Of a stretch of 5,842 nt of DNA, positions 1-5,842 are shown piece after piece. The position numbers and the translations under genes were made by a program. The notes under the pieces are model-generated. The model had not been told where the DNA came from. It did no database searches and worked only from the letters and a program-made list of their open reading frames with translations. Positions within the stretch are counted from its first letter, which is position 1, and each line of letters starts with the position of its first letter. The stretch comes from Candidatus Omnitrophota bacterium (GTDB lineage: Bacteria > Hinthialibacterota > Hinthialibacteria > Hinthialibacterales > JAKPRU01). Location of the stretch: NCBI GenBank assembly GCA_029557025.1, contig JAKPRU010000645.1, forward strand, positions 1 through 5,842, written 5' to 3'.

Positions 1-81
1 CGTGAATTCTCAATTCCCCCTCTTGCGCCCTTGACCGGAAACAGTCCGCTGGTGAAACTGAAAGCGTGGTTCAATCTATGA
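1..81 (+). CDS. Possible C-terminal tail of an upstream gene (partial, unrecognised)
   Basis: The first reading frame is open from the window edge for 26 codons and ends at TGA 79-81, 45 bp before the start of the nuclease-family gene on the same strand. The other two plus frames stop early, so this is the only frame that could carry an upstream gene. The peptide ends in LVKLKAWFNL and matches no family I recognise. In several bacteria a tRNA methylthiotransferase gene (miaB) precedes a BFN-family gene, but this tail does not look like the usual TRAM-domain end of MiaB. The stretch is short enough to be open by chance. Confidence 0.3.
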   Translation, partial: REFSIPPLAPLTGNSPLVKLKAWFNL

Positions 82-115
82 CCACCGCAGGAATGCGCAA
101 GACGCACCCCGATGC

Positions 116-120
116 AGGGA
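116..120 (+). promoter_or_regulatory. Ribosome binding site deciding the BFN-family start
   Basis: AGGGA lies 6 bases before ATG 127-129. The alternative in-frame ATG at 112 has only GACGCACCCCG before it and no purine-rich match. The site therefore favours the start at 127. Confidence 0.6.
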
Positions 121-126
121 TTTACC

Positions 127-519
127 ATGATCGAAATGACCTTTTTCGAGTTGCGCCTGGACGAAACCGGCGCGGACCAGATCATCATCCTCAAAGAAAA
201 GGACGGCGACCGCCTCATGCCGATCCTGATCGGTTATTACGAGGCCCAATCCATCCATTTGGCAATCAATGACGTGCAGGTCCAGCGGCCCCTCACCCAC
301 GATCTGATCGTGAACATCATTGATGCGCTCAACGCACGAATTATCCGGATTCTTATCAATCAACTCCTCGAATCGACATTCTATGCGCGGATCTTTTTTG
401 AAACACCCACCGGCCCGGTGGATGTCGATTCGCGTCCGAGCGATGCCATCGCCATCGCCCTTCGCACTAATGTCCCGATCTTTGTCGCGGAGGAAGTGTT
501 GGAACAGGTTGCTCGATAA
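127..519 (+). CDS. Bifunctional nuclease (BFN/DUF151) family protein
   Basis: A 130-residue protein that is essentially one BFN (DUF151) domain. The family hallmarks appear in order: MPILIG then EA (residues 31-40), RPLTHD (54-59), STFYA (83-87), DSRPSDAIAIALR (101-113) and the closing PIFVAEEVL (117-125). These conserved blocks make the family assignment secure. Plant and some bacterial members have been described as having DNase and RNase activity, but for most bacterial members the role is not established, so the nuclease name should be read as a family name. It has no signal peptide or membrane segment and is probably cytoplasmic. The start at 127 is chosen over 112 because AGGGA precedes it at good spacing, and the first residues (MIEMTFFELRLDE) then align with the usual family N-terminus. 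It converges on the glycosidase gene, with stop codons 43 bp apart. Confidence 0.93.
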   Translation: MIEMTFFELRLDETGADQIIILKEKDGDRLMPILIGYYEAQSIHLAINDVQVQRPLTHDLIVNIIDALNARIIRILINQLLESTFYARIFFETPTGPVDVDSRPSDAIAIALRTNVPIFVAEEVLEQVAR

Positions 520-562
520 GTCCGACCGAAGACACTCCGAGCCGTCCGCGTCTATCGTGTAC
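520..562. other. 43-bp convergent gap without a clear terminator
   Basis: This gap lies between the TAA of the BFN-family gene and the TGA of the glycosidase, which face each other. I see no stable GC stem followed by a T-run on either strand. Termination may be Rho-dependent or lie inside the opposing genes. Confidence 0.5.
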
Positions 563-2584
563 TCATTCCACGATCAATACACCGTGGATATGCAGATTCG
601 GGATTGTTGCGGTGACCATTCCATCCTTCCAGGACCATCGGATTTTCCCGCCGTCGGGAACCCATGAAATCGCCTTCGGCTTCCCTTCCGTCCGAATCTT
701 TACACCAATCGGTCCGACTTCAGGAATAAAGTCAATAATTCCGTACCGGTCAACATGCGGCGCGTTCGCTACGTTCAACAGATGAACACTCAATCGCCCG
801 TCTCGTGTCCGCCGCAAAGCCACATCAATACACGGCGGCCCATCAATTTCCACAGCCGGATTCTCAAACAGCGGATCGACTATTTCCCGAACACACTCGC
901 GCAAATATGGATGATGGCTTCGGAAGAAATCCAACGCGAGAGGACCATAGACAGCACCGATTTTCCCTTTGCCGAACGGAACGACTGTCGATGCTACCTC
1001 ACCGTCTTTCCGCGTATCCCGGGTCGGATAGCGATACCCGACCGCCACCGCTTCCGTGGGGACTACTTTCTGCCAAATCCCGCTCGCATTGGCAATCCCC
1101 ACAATCCCTCCGATTGCCGCATTACATGCCAATTCCGCGCGGACCTCTTTCGGCTCTCCCTCGAAGGTCACACCCAAATGCGGCTCAAACAATCTCGCGC
1201 ATTTTTCGCCCATCAACAGAAGACTCCCCCCATTTTCTACATACCGCAGTAATGTATTCTTGAAGTCCTCCGGGAGCTTGTAGCAATCCGGAACGATTAC
1301 TAATGGAAACTCGCTTAAACGAGGCTCCAATTGGTACTCCGCCAATACATCAACGGAATAATGCAACTCCAACAGCGCGTGCAGCGCGCCCTCCAATTCG
1401 TCATAGCATCCCCACGGCGAAAACACGTTATCCGAACGATCCCATATCGTCTCCGCCGAGAGCAACACCGCAACTTGTGGAACCGTCCTACTCTTAAAAC
1501 CGGCTTCCTTCCTCTCACGGCAGAAGTCCGACACCTGCCCCAGTGTTTCAATCATCGCATCCGGAAGATACCCGGACCGCGTCGGATTATTATAGATTTG
1601 AAACCCACCTCCCTGCATCAACACCACGGCGGATTCCTGCTGTAGATGGATCGGCGTTTTCAGGCTCCAATCCAACTTTTGGCCTTTATCGAATCCCCAC
1701 GCCATCAAATCCCAGGGCATTCCTGTACTGGCCAGGTATCGCGCCTCCACCCTGGCGCGATCGACGGAGAGACCCGGCGAATAATCCCCGGACAGGTAAT
1801 CTAATTTCGCACGGACCGGCAGGGGAGCCAGGGTCGAGTACATCCAGTTACTTGTAATCTGCAAATTCGGTCGGAACGCATGAAGTGCATCTACCCAACG
1901 GCATAGATAATCTTCATAATGGCGTCGATGAAACATCTTCCACTCCAGCCAATTCGGCTCAGAACGGTCTCTCGGAGCGGTATCGAGGCCCGTTTCTTTT
2001 TTCCACGCTTCCAGCGCGGCGGGAGAATAGTCCAGTTTAGTTGCCCAACATTCTCCATCTACCCATAATCCGTCGAGATCGTACTTGGATACCACTTCCT
2101 TCAGCTGCGGTATCAATAATTCATCAATGTACCGCCCGAAGACACTCGTCGCATTCGGATCGACTTTCCCCTCCGCGTCGAGCCGCGCCCATTCGGGATG
2201 GTGCTCCACGGCCACACTGTCCCACACACCGGAGTAATGGATATAAAGACCGACACCGTGCTCCTTTGTCACTTTCCGCCAGATAGCCAATGAATCCTTC
2301 ACGATTCCCGGCGACGGCCAGCCAATCTCGGTTGGATAGCCCGTATATCCCGCGTGTCCCTTGCAGTCATATTGCACATAATCCGGCCGAACCCTCGTGA
2401 GTAATCGATCAATCATATCCTCCGTGATGTCGGCTCCGAGAGACGTATCATTCTTATTCGGATGCAAATCGAAATGCAATCCGAAAAAGGCATCTCTCCT
2501 CGGAACGGGACGCTTCTCCGCCTCGCAATGAATGGACATATTCATCACAACAATCAGGCCGATTGAGACAATAAACCGAAACAT
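563..2584 (-). CDS. Exported glycoside hydrolase, alpha-L-fucosidase (GH29)-like, with GATase-like domain
   Basis: A 673-residue protein that starts with a signal peptide: a short basic n-region, a hydrophobic stretch at residues 4-18, and likely cleavage after CEA at 20-22. Cys20 lacks a good lipobox. Residues 31-360 look like a (beta/alpha)8 barrel of the GH29 type, with DYVQYDCKGH (68-77), YIHYSGVWDS (114-123) and LDGLWVDGE (170-178). Asp176 in W-x-D-G sits where GH29 fucosidases carry the nucleophile. Residues about 367-560 resemble the flavodoxin/GATase-like domain found after the barrel in GH42 and related enzymes (VPQVAVLLS; then LVIVPDCYKLP and ENGGSLLLMGE at 428-460). The last 80 or so residues form a probable beta-sandwich ending in a hydrophobic strand. 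The substrate is not known; a fucoside or another deoxy-sugar glycan is a guess from the fold. The start is well supported by AAAGGAG six bases upstream. It is the last minus-strand gene, downstream of a broken sialidase-like gene. Confidence 0.8.
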   Translation of the reverse strand: MFRFIVSIGLIVVMNMSIHCEAEKRPVPRRDAFFGLHFDLHPNKNDTSLGADITEDMIDRLLTRVRPDYVQYDCKGHAGYTGYPTEIGWPSPGIVKDSLAIWRKVTKEHGVGLYIHYSGVWDSVAVEHHPEWARLDAEGKVDPNATSVFGRYIDELLIPQLKEVVSKYDLDGLWVDGECWATKLDYSPAALEAWKKETGLDTAPRDRSEPNWLEWKMFHRRHYEDYLCRWVDALHAFRPNLQITSNWMYSTLAPLPVRAKLDYLSGDYSPGLSVDRARVEARYLASTGMPWDLMAWGFDKGQKLDWSLKTPIHLQQESAVVLMQGGGFQIYNNPTRSGYLPDAMIETLGQVSDFCRERKEAGFKSRTVPQVAVLLSAETIWDRSDNVFSPWGCYDELEGALHALLELHYSVDVLAEYQLEPRLSEFPLVIVPDCYKLPEDFKNTLLRYVENGGSLLLMGEKCARLFEPHLGVTFEGEPKEVRAELACNAAIGGIVGIANASGIWQKVVPTEAVAVGYRYPTRDTRKDGEVASTVVPFGKGKIGAVYGPLALDFFRSHHPYLRECVREIVDPLFENPAVEIDGPPCIDVALRRTRDGRLSVHLLNVANAPHVDRYGIIDFIPEVGPIGVKIRTEGKPKAISWVPDGGKIRWSWKDGMVTATIPNLHIHGVLIVE

Positions 2585-3036
2585 GGTATTCTCCTTTCAC
2601 TTTTAACGATTCTATATCCTCCGGACCTTCCTGCCTTTTATCGTTTTCGGAATAGCCGACAAGCCCGAACAGAGATGGGGCAACATAAACATAAAACTGC
2701 CGGAGCTTCTATTTTGCCGGTTTTTGAGCGCCACGGTCATCTCCACAATCGCTACTCTCACGGAAATCAATTGAACGGGCGCGGTACATTCCGATTCCCC
2801 ACCGTCCCTTTTCCGTAGCAACTGCCCATGCAGGTTCAGACAGATACCCATACCCGAATGGTCGCCGAAACACAGCACTGTTCGCTTCTCCGATCGAATA
2901 ACAGCGGGAATCCCACGCCCCCATGTCGTTCCCGCACCGAGGATGTCCTCCCTTACAATCCTCAACTCCGGACTCCGCCTCCGTACATGTCCCTCCAGGA
3001 ACATTACATTCTTTTTCCCGCGAATATGATATCTTA
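2585..3036 (-). pseudogene. Degenerate sialidase/BNR-like gene remnant between the racemase and the glycosidase
   Basis: No intact gene fills these 452 bp, but the minus strand reads as protein in two successive frames. The first runs from ATG 3004-3002 to about 2853, with LRIVREDILGAGTTWGRG followed by IPAVIRSEKRTVLCFGDH. The second takes over at about 2855 with GYGYLSEPAWAVATEKGRWG and IGMYRARSIDFR, then meets TAG at 2711-2709. Beyond that stop the second frame stays open (VAPSLFGLVGYSENDKRQ) up to the glycosidase start. The SEPAWAV and GIGMYRARS blocks resemble bacterial exo-alpha-sialidase/BNR proteins, and ATEKGRW looks like an Asp-box (S-x-D-x-G-x-x-W) missing a residue. A sialidase normally needs several hundred residues, so a frame change plus a stop plus this short length point to deletion and decay rather than one sequencing error. 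The family call is from motif memory and is uncertain. The fallback is plain intergenic sequence. Confidence 0.42.
2591..2597 (-). promoter_or_regulatory. Strong ribosome binding site of the glycosidase gene
   Basis: On the minus strand AAAGGAG lies six bases before ATG 2584-2582. It is the best Shine-Dalgarno match in the window and fixes the glycosidase start. It lies just beyond the end of the degenerate sialidase-like stretch, so the glycosidase can be translated independently of what precedes it. Confidence 0.75.
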
Positions 3037-4140
3037 TCACATCCTTATGTCCCTTCGCCGGATTGTATAATGTTCCAGTACATCCATATTCACATTCGGC
3101 CTGCCGCGATGTTCCTGCGACACATTGATGATTCCGGCTACAACCTCGATGGGCGGTGAAATGATATCCTCCACGAACCATCGGCTACTGGCTTCCACAT
3201 CCGTCGGATAAGTACAATTCGGCAATAAGGCCAGATACAGCGCATGAACGGCAGCGATCCCGAGCTCCGGCATCGTGCCCACCCAGTTTGGAATACCCCG
3301 ATTCATACAGAGGTCATGTATTCGCTTTGCCCTGCCAATTCCACCGACACGCTGGATTTTGATATTGACTATCCGACATGCCTGCCTATCGATACACTGG
3401 CGTACGGCCTCCTCATCATAGGCACTTTCATCAATACAAATCGGCGTGCAAATCCGCGACTGTAATTTCGCGAGTCCGTCCCAATTCATTTTCGCGAACG
3501 GCTGCTCGACCATTATCAATCCCATTTTGTCGATCTCGTCGAAGATCGGGAAATCCTCCTCTCCGTATGCCGCATTAGCATCTACCATCAGAGGAACACC
3601 TGCGAATGTCTCACGAACTATTCTCAACGGCTCGATATCCCAGCCCGGTTGGATTTTAATTTTCAACCGCTTATAGCCATCCGCCATGTACCGCCTGCAC
3701 GCGCTGAGGAGTTCAGGGATACTCGAGCAGATTCCCACCGCCAACCCGGACTCAATGGGATGGAAATCCACACCCAATACATCGGTAAACGATCTGCTCT
3801 CCTCCTGTACCATCAAATCCCACAGGGCACCCTCCAGTCCGGCCCACGCGAACGGTTCCGAGATTCCCGTTGCGAGCATCTCCAAAACAAAGCCGGGGCG
3901 AAAATCCTTTCGTTCCATAAGAGCCGGGATTGCGTACTCCAAAAGGAAATCCCACGTCGATTCGGGCGTCTCACCGGAATAAAAGCCGCCCGACATGGGC
4001 GAGGCCTCCCCGAATGCCATGATACCGTCCCGCTCGATTTGAATCACAATGGATTCTTTCGCACTCACCTCGCCGGAACTGATACGGAACGCCTCCGTCA
4101 TCGGAACGACAACATGAATAAGACTGATGCGATTCGCCAT
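3037..4140 (-). CDS. Enolase-superfamily enzyme, o-succinylbenzoate synthase/N-acylamino acid racemase-like
   Basis: A 367-residue protein of normal length for the mandelate racemase/muconate-lactonizing family. The N-terminal capping domain spans about 1-125, with the 20s-loop region near FRISSG (18-23) and GEASPMSGGFYSGET at 44-58. The barrel carries the full catalytic set: KIK at 160-162 (Lys162 as one acid/base), metal ligands Asp187 (VDAN), Glu212 (VEQPF) and Asp237 (IDES), and Lys261 (NIKIQRVGG). Overall pattern, including YPTDVEASSRWFVEDII (311-327), fits the OSBS/NSAR branch, which either dehydrates SHCHC to o-succinylbenzoate in menaquinone synthesis or racemises N-acylamino acids; many members do both. 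No men gene is visible here, so the reaction cannot be fixed. The usual GG/GM-L-E-[TS]-G segment reads GTMPELG (288-294). It is cytoplasmic. The start codon follows the HEAT gene's stop by 35 bp, consistent with co-transcription. Confidence 0.85.
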   Translation of the reverse strand: MANRISLIHVVVPMTEAFRISSGEVSAKESIVIQIERDGIMAFGEASPMSGGFYSGETPESTWDFLLEYAIPALMERKDFRPGFVLEMLATGISEPFAWAGLEGALWDLMVQEESRSFTDVLGVDFHPIESGLAVGICSSIPELLSACRRYMADGYKRLKIKIQPGWDIEPLRIVRETFAGVPLMVDANAAYGEEDFPIFDEIDKMGLIMVEQPFAKMNWDGLAKLQSRICTPICIDESAYDEEAVRQCIDRQACRIVNIKIQRVGGIGRAKRIHDLCMNRGIPNWVGTMPELGIAAVHALYLALLPNCTYPTDVEASSRWFVEDIISPPIEVVAGIINVSQEHRGRPNVNMDVLEHYTIRRRDIRM

Positions 4141-4146
4141 TGTTTA

Positions 4147-4152
4147 TCTCTT
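4147..4152 (-). promoter_or_regulatory. Weak ribosome binding site of the racemase-like gene
   Basis: On the minus strand AAGAGA lies six bases before ATG 4140-4138, inside the 35-bp gap after the HEAT gene. It is a modest match, compatible with translation from a shared message. Confidence 0.4.
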
Positions 4153-4175
4153 TCGGACCCCGCAAAACATATCCT

Positions 4176-5842
4176 TTACTCCTGTGTTTGTTGCAGGATG
4201 ACCGGCCTGCCGTCACGATCCGTAATCCGCAGGCTACCCGCCCATTCCCCGCCCGCATTCAGTACCTTCATTAGAATAACATTCTTTCCTTTAACGAGAT
4301 GAACGAATACCTCGTCCTGGTCCGGCTCCCAAAGCCGCCCCCCCTCGTACTCATGAACCAGGCGACCGTTCAGCCAGCAAAATACATCATCATTGCTTCC
4401 GATTTTAAATAAGACGTCCCTTTCATTGTCGCTTTGAATCTCGGCATACAGGTAACTCCCGACCTCCCCATTGGTCCCAAGCGTCCGCTGCAAATCCACC
4501 ATTCCAAGAGGATCGGTCACCGAGATCTTTTTCCAGGACATCTGCGTATCCTTTACCTGAACCGGAACAGCAACCCGGATAGGCTTGTCGACAGGAATCA
4601 GATCCCCCTGTAGCAATTCGGCCCGGCTCCCCACCGGACCAAGCACCCACCAGTGCACAATACATCCGTTCCTTCGGGCCATATCCGAAAGAACTTCCGT
4701 CGCACCGAGTGCGGTCAGCCGTTTGACTAATGGGAGCCGCAGCGTGCTGTCTGTCGAAGCCTGAGCGGCGGCAGCGCACAGCCGGATCGCCGCGTCTTTC
4801 TGCTGATTCCTCTCGAGGGCGAGCGAGACTCGAATCGCCGCTTCCGCGGCGGCATTCCTGATATCCTGATCCTCTTGCTCAAGCGCGGCCTGTAGGATGT
4901 CCTTAGAGGATCCGTTGCCGAACGATCCAAGCGCTTTGAGAGCCGCCATCCGCAGGTCTTTGTTCTCGCTCGCCGCCGCTTGGGTGACAGCCGGCAACGC
5001 TGTCTCATCCGCACGACTACCTAAAATCCCGACCCACATTGTCTGCACCTCCGCCGTTGCGTCATCCATCGCCCGGATCACCGCCTCTGTCGCACCCTCC
5101 CCGGGGATACGTGCCAGGGTCTCGGAAACGGCTTGTATAAGAGGCTCGTCCCTAGTCTGAACGGCCTCCCTCCCGATGGTAATCAATAACGGCGTCGCTT
5201 CCGTGATAGCCGAATCTTTTCGCTCCGCCAGTACCGAGACCAGCGCAGCCCGTTCTGCGCCCCTTGACCTGTTTAATGCATCGATAAGGATGCGAGTAAC
5301 CCCTTCGCCAGGCATAAGCGCCAGTTGGTCACGCGCGGCCCCACTGAGTACCGGATCGGCACCCCCCAGCGACTCCAACAATTCCGGCATTGCTTTCTCA
5401 CCACACGTATGAGCGAGGCCGCATAAGGCCGCACCTTTGACTAGCGAACAGGATGCCTCGTTCCAGAACCGGCGGTACACGGATTCCGCTCCCCGCCCAT
5501 TGCCCCGCTCCGCCGCGGTCTCCGCCCAGTGCAGAAGCGCATCCATAGCGGCTTCTTTCTCCGCATCGGACCCACGTTCCCACATCCGCCACAGGGCTTT
5601 ACCGGATCGCGAATCCCCCAGACGGCCCGCTGCCGCTATCGCCGTTAGCCGAACATTCAAATCCGTGTCCGAGAACGCCCTTACCACCGCCGAACTCACA
5701 GACGGGTCTTTCCGCGCCCCCAATGTCTTAACCAGGGCCACTTTCCATTGCGGTTCCTTCGCCTTTCCCAGTGCGTTAGCGATAGCCTTTGTGGCACTCG
5801 GATCGCGAATCCGCTCCAGCGCCCACCGCGCCATCTCCCGTT
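4176..5842 (-). CDS. HEAT-repeat protein with C-terminal beta-sandwich module (N-terminus outside window)
   Basis: The frame is open to the right edge of the window, with codons upstream of the first visible Met (5834), and that Met (MARWALER) sits in the middle of a HEAT helix, so the true start lies outside. Counting from it, 552 residues are visible. Residues 1 to about 385 are alpha-helical HEAT-type repeats of about 30-35 residues, with recurring Ala-Leu-rich helices such as LRMAALKALGSFG and VRLTAIAAAGRLG. HEAT arrays are protein-binding scaffolds. From 389 the character changes: HWWVLGPV begins a linker and beta-rich module, and residues 461-552 contain YAEIQSDNERDVLF, SNDDVFCWLNGRLVHEY and LVKGKNVILMKVLNAGGEWAGS, typical of PA14/galactose-binding-like sandwiches in Planctomycetota-type secreted proteins. 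Export is likely by analogy, but the signal region is not visible. The binding partner is unknown. It is the most upstream visible member of the minus-strand gene series. Confidence 0.82.
   Translation of the reverse strand, partial: REMARWALERIRDPSATKAIANALGKAKEPQWKVALVKTLGARKDPSVSSAVVRAFSDTDLNVRLTAIAAAGRLGDSRSGKALWRMWERGSDAEKEAAMDALLHWAETAAERGNGRGAESVYRRFWNEASCSLVKGAALCGLAHTCGEKAMPELLESLGGADPVLSGAARDQLALMPGEGVTRILIDALNRSRGAERAALVSVLAERKDSAITEATPLLITIGREAVQTRDEPLIQAVSETLARIPGEGATEAVIRAMDDATAEVQTMWVGILGSRADETALPAVTQAAASENKDLRMAALKALGSFGNGSSKDILQAALEQEDQDIRNAAAEAAIRVSLALERNQQKDAAIRLCAAAAQASTDSTLRLPLVKRLTALGATEVLSDMARRNGCIVHWWVLGPVGSRAELLQGDLIPVDKPIRVAVPVQVKDTQMSWKKISVTDPLGMVDLQRTLGTNGEVGSYLYAEIQSDNERDVLFKIGSNDDVFCWLNGRLVHEYEGGRLWEPDQDEVFVHLVKGKNVILMKVLNAGGEWAGSLRITDRDGRPVILQQTQE

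Noticed and set aside
112..126. Upstream ATG at 112 as the start of the BFN-family gene
   Set aside because: It lacks a Shine-Dalgarno match, whereas the ATG at 127 has AGGGA at six bases and gives the usual family N-terminus.
755..1263. Two overlapping plus-strand open frames of 165 and 152 codons opposite the glycosidase
   Set aside because: Both lie antisense to the C-terminal half of the glycosidase, have no ribosome binding site and show no recognisable motif.
2600..2700. Promoter for the glycosidase on the minus strand
   Set aside because: AT-rich hexamers such as TATAGA occur near 2610, but no matching -35 element at proper spacing could be identified by eye.
3027..3039. Inverted repeat TGATA-3 nt-TATCA at the racemase stop codon as a terminator
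   Set aside because: The stem is five AT-rich pairs with no T-run after it. It is too weak to be an intrinsic terminator.
2612..3181. Minus-strand open frame of 189 codons across the racemase end and the following gap
   Set aside because: Its first part overlaps the well-supported 3' end of the racemase gene by about 145 bp in another frame and is a shadow. Only the middle (about 3004-2853) looks coding, and past 2853 the protein-like signal moves to a different frame.
3649..4302. Plus-strand open frame of 217 codons opposite the racemase
   Set aside because: It is antisense to a gene with complete catalytic motifs, is rich in Arg/His/Pro in a way typical of shadow frames, and spans the gap and the end of the HEAT gene.

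Overview
The window most resembles an accessory locus from a free-living or sediment bacterium of the Planctomycetota/PVC type, or a related candidate phylum such as Hydrogenedentota or Sumerlaeota. This is inferred from gene content only: a HEAT-repeat protein with a C-terminal beta-sandwich module, an exported family-29-like glycosidase and an enolase-superfamily enzyme sit together. No rRNA, tRNA or ribosomal gene is present to fix the taxon.

Layout. Positions 1-81 may hold the tail of an upstream plus-strand gene. Positions 127-519 (+) encode a short protein of the bifunctional nuclease (DUF151/BFN) family, the only clear housekeeping-type gene. Everything from 563 to the right edge lies on the minus strand. 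In transcription order this is: a HEAT-repeat protein cut by the window edge (4176-5842), an o-succinylbenzoate synthase/N-acylamino acid racemase-like enzyme (3037-4140), a stretch of about 450 bp that reads as the wreck of a sialidase/BNR-like gene (about 2585-3036), and a 673-residue exported glycoside-hydrolase-like protein (563-2584). The plus and minus blocks converge with only 43 bp between stop codons.

How the genes may work together. The 35-bp gap between the HEAT gene and the racemase, and the shared direction of all minus-strand genes, suggest one transcription unit or its remains. The glycosidase has a signal peptide and its own strong ribosome binding site, so it should act outside the cytoplasm on a fucose-like or other glycan. 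The broken gene before it also resembles a glycan-acting (sialidase-fold) protein, so the locus may once have been a larger glycan-utilisation cassette. The racemase-like enzyme has all the catalytic residues of its superfamily, but no menaquinone gene lies nearby, so racemisation of an N-acylated amino acid or another acid substrate is at least as likely as menaquinone synthesis.

No CRISPR array, insertion sequence, integrase, RNA gene or convincing terminator was seen.
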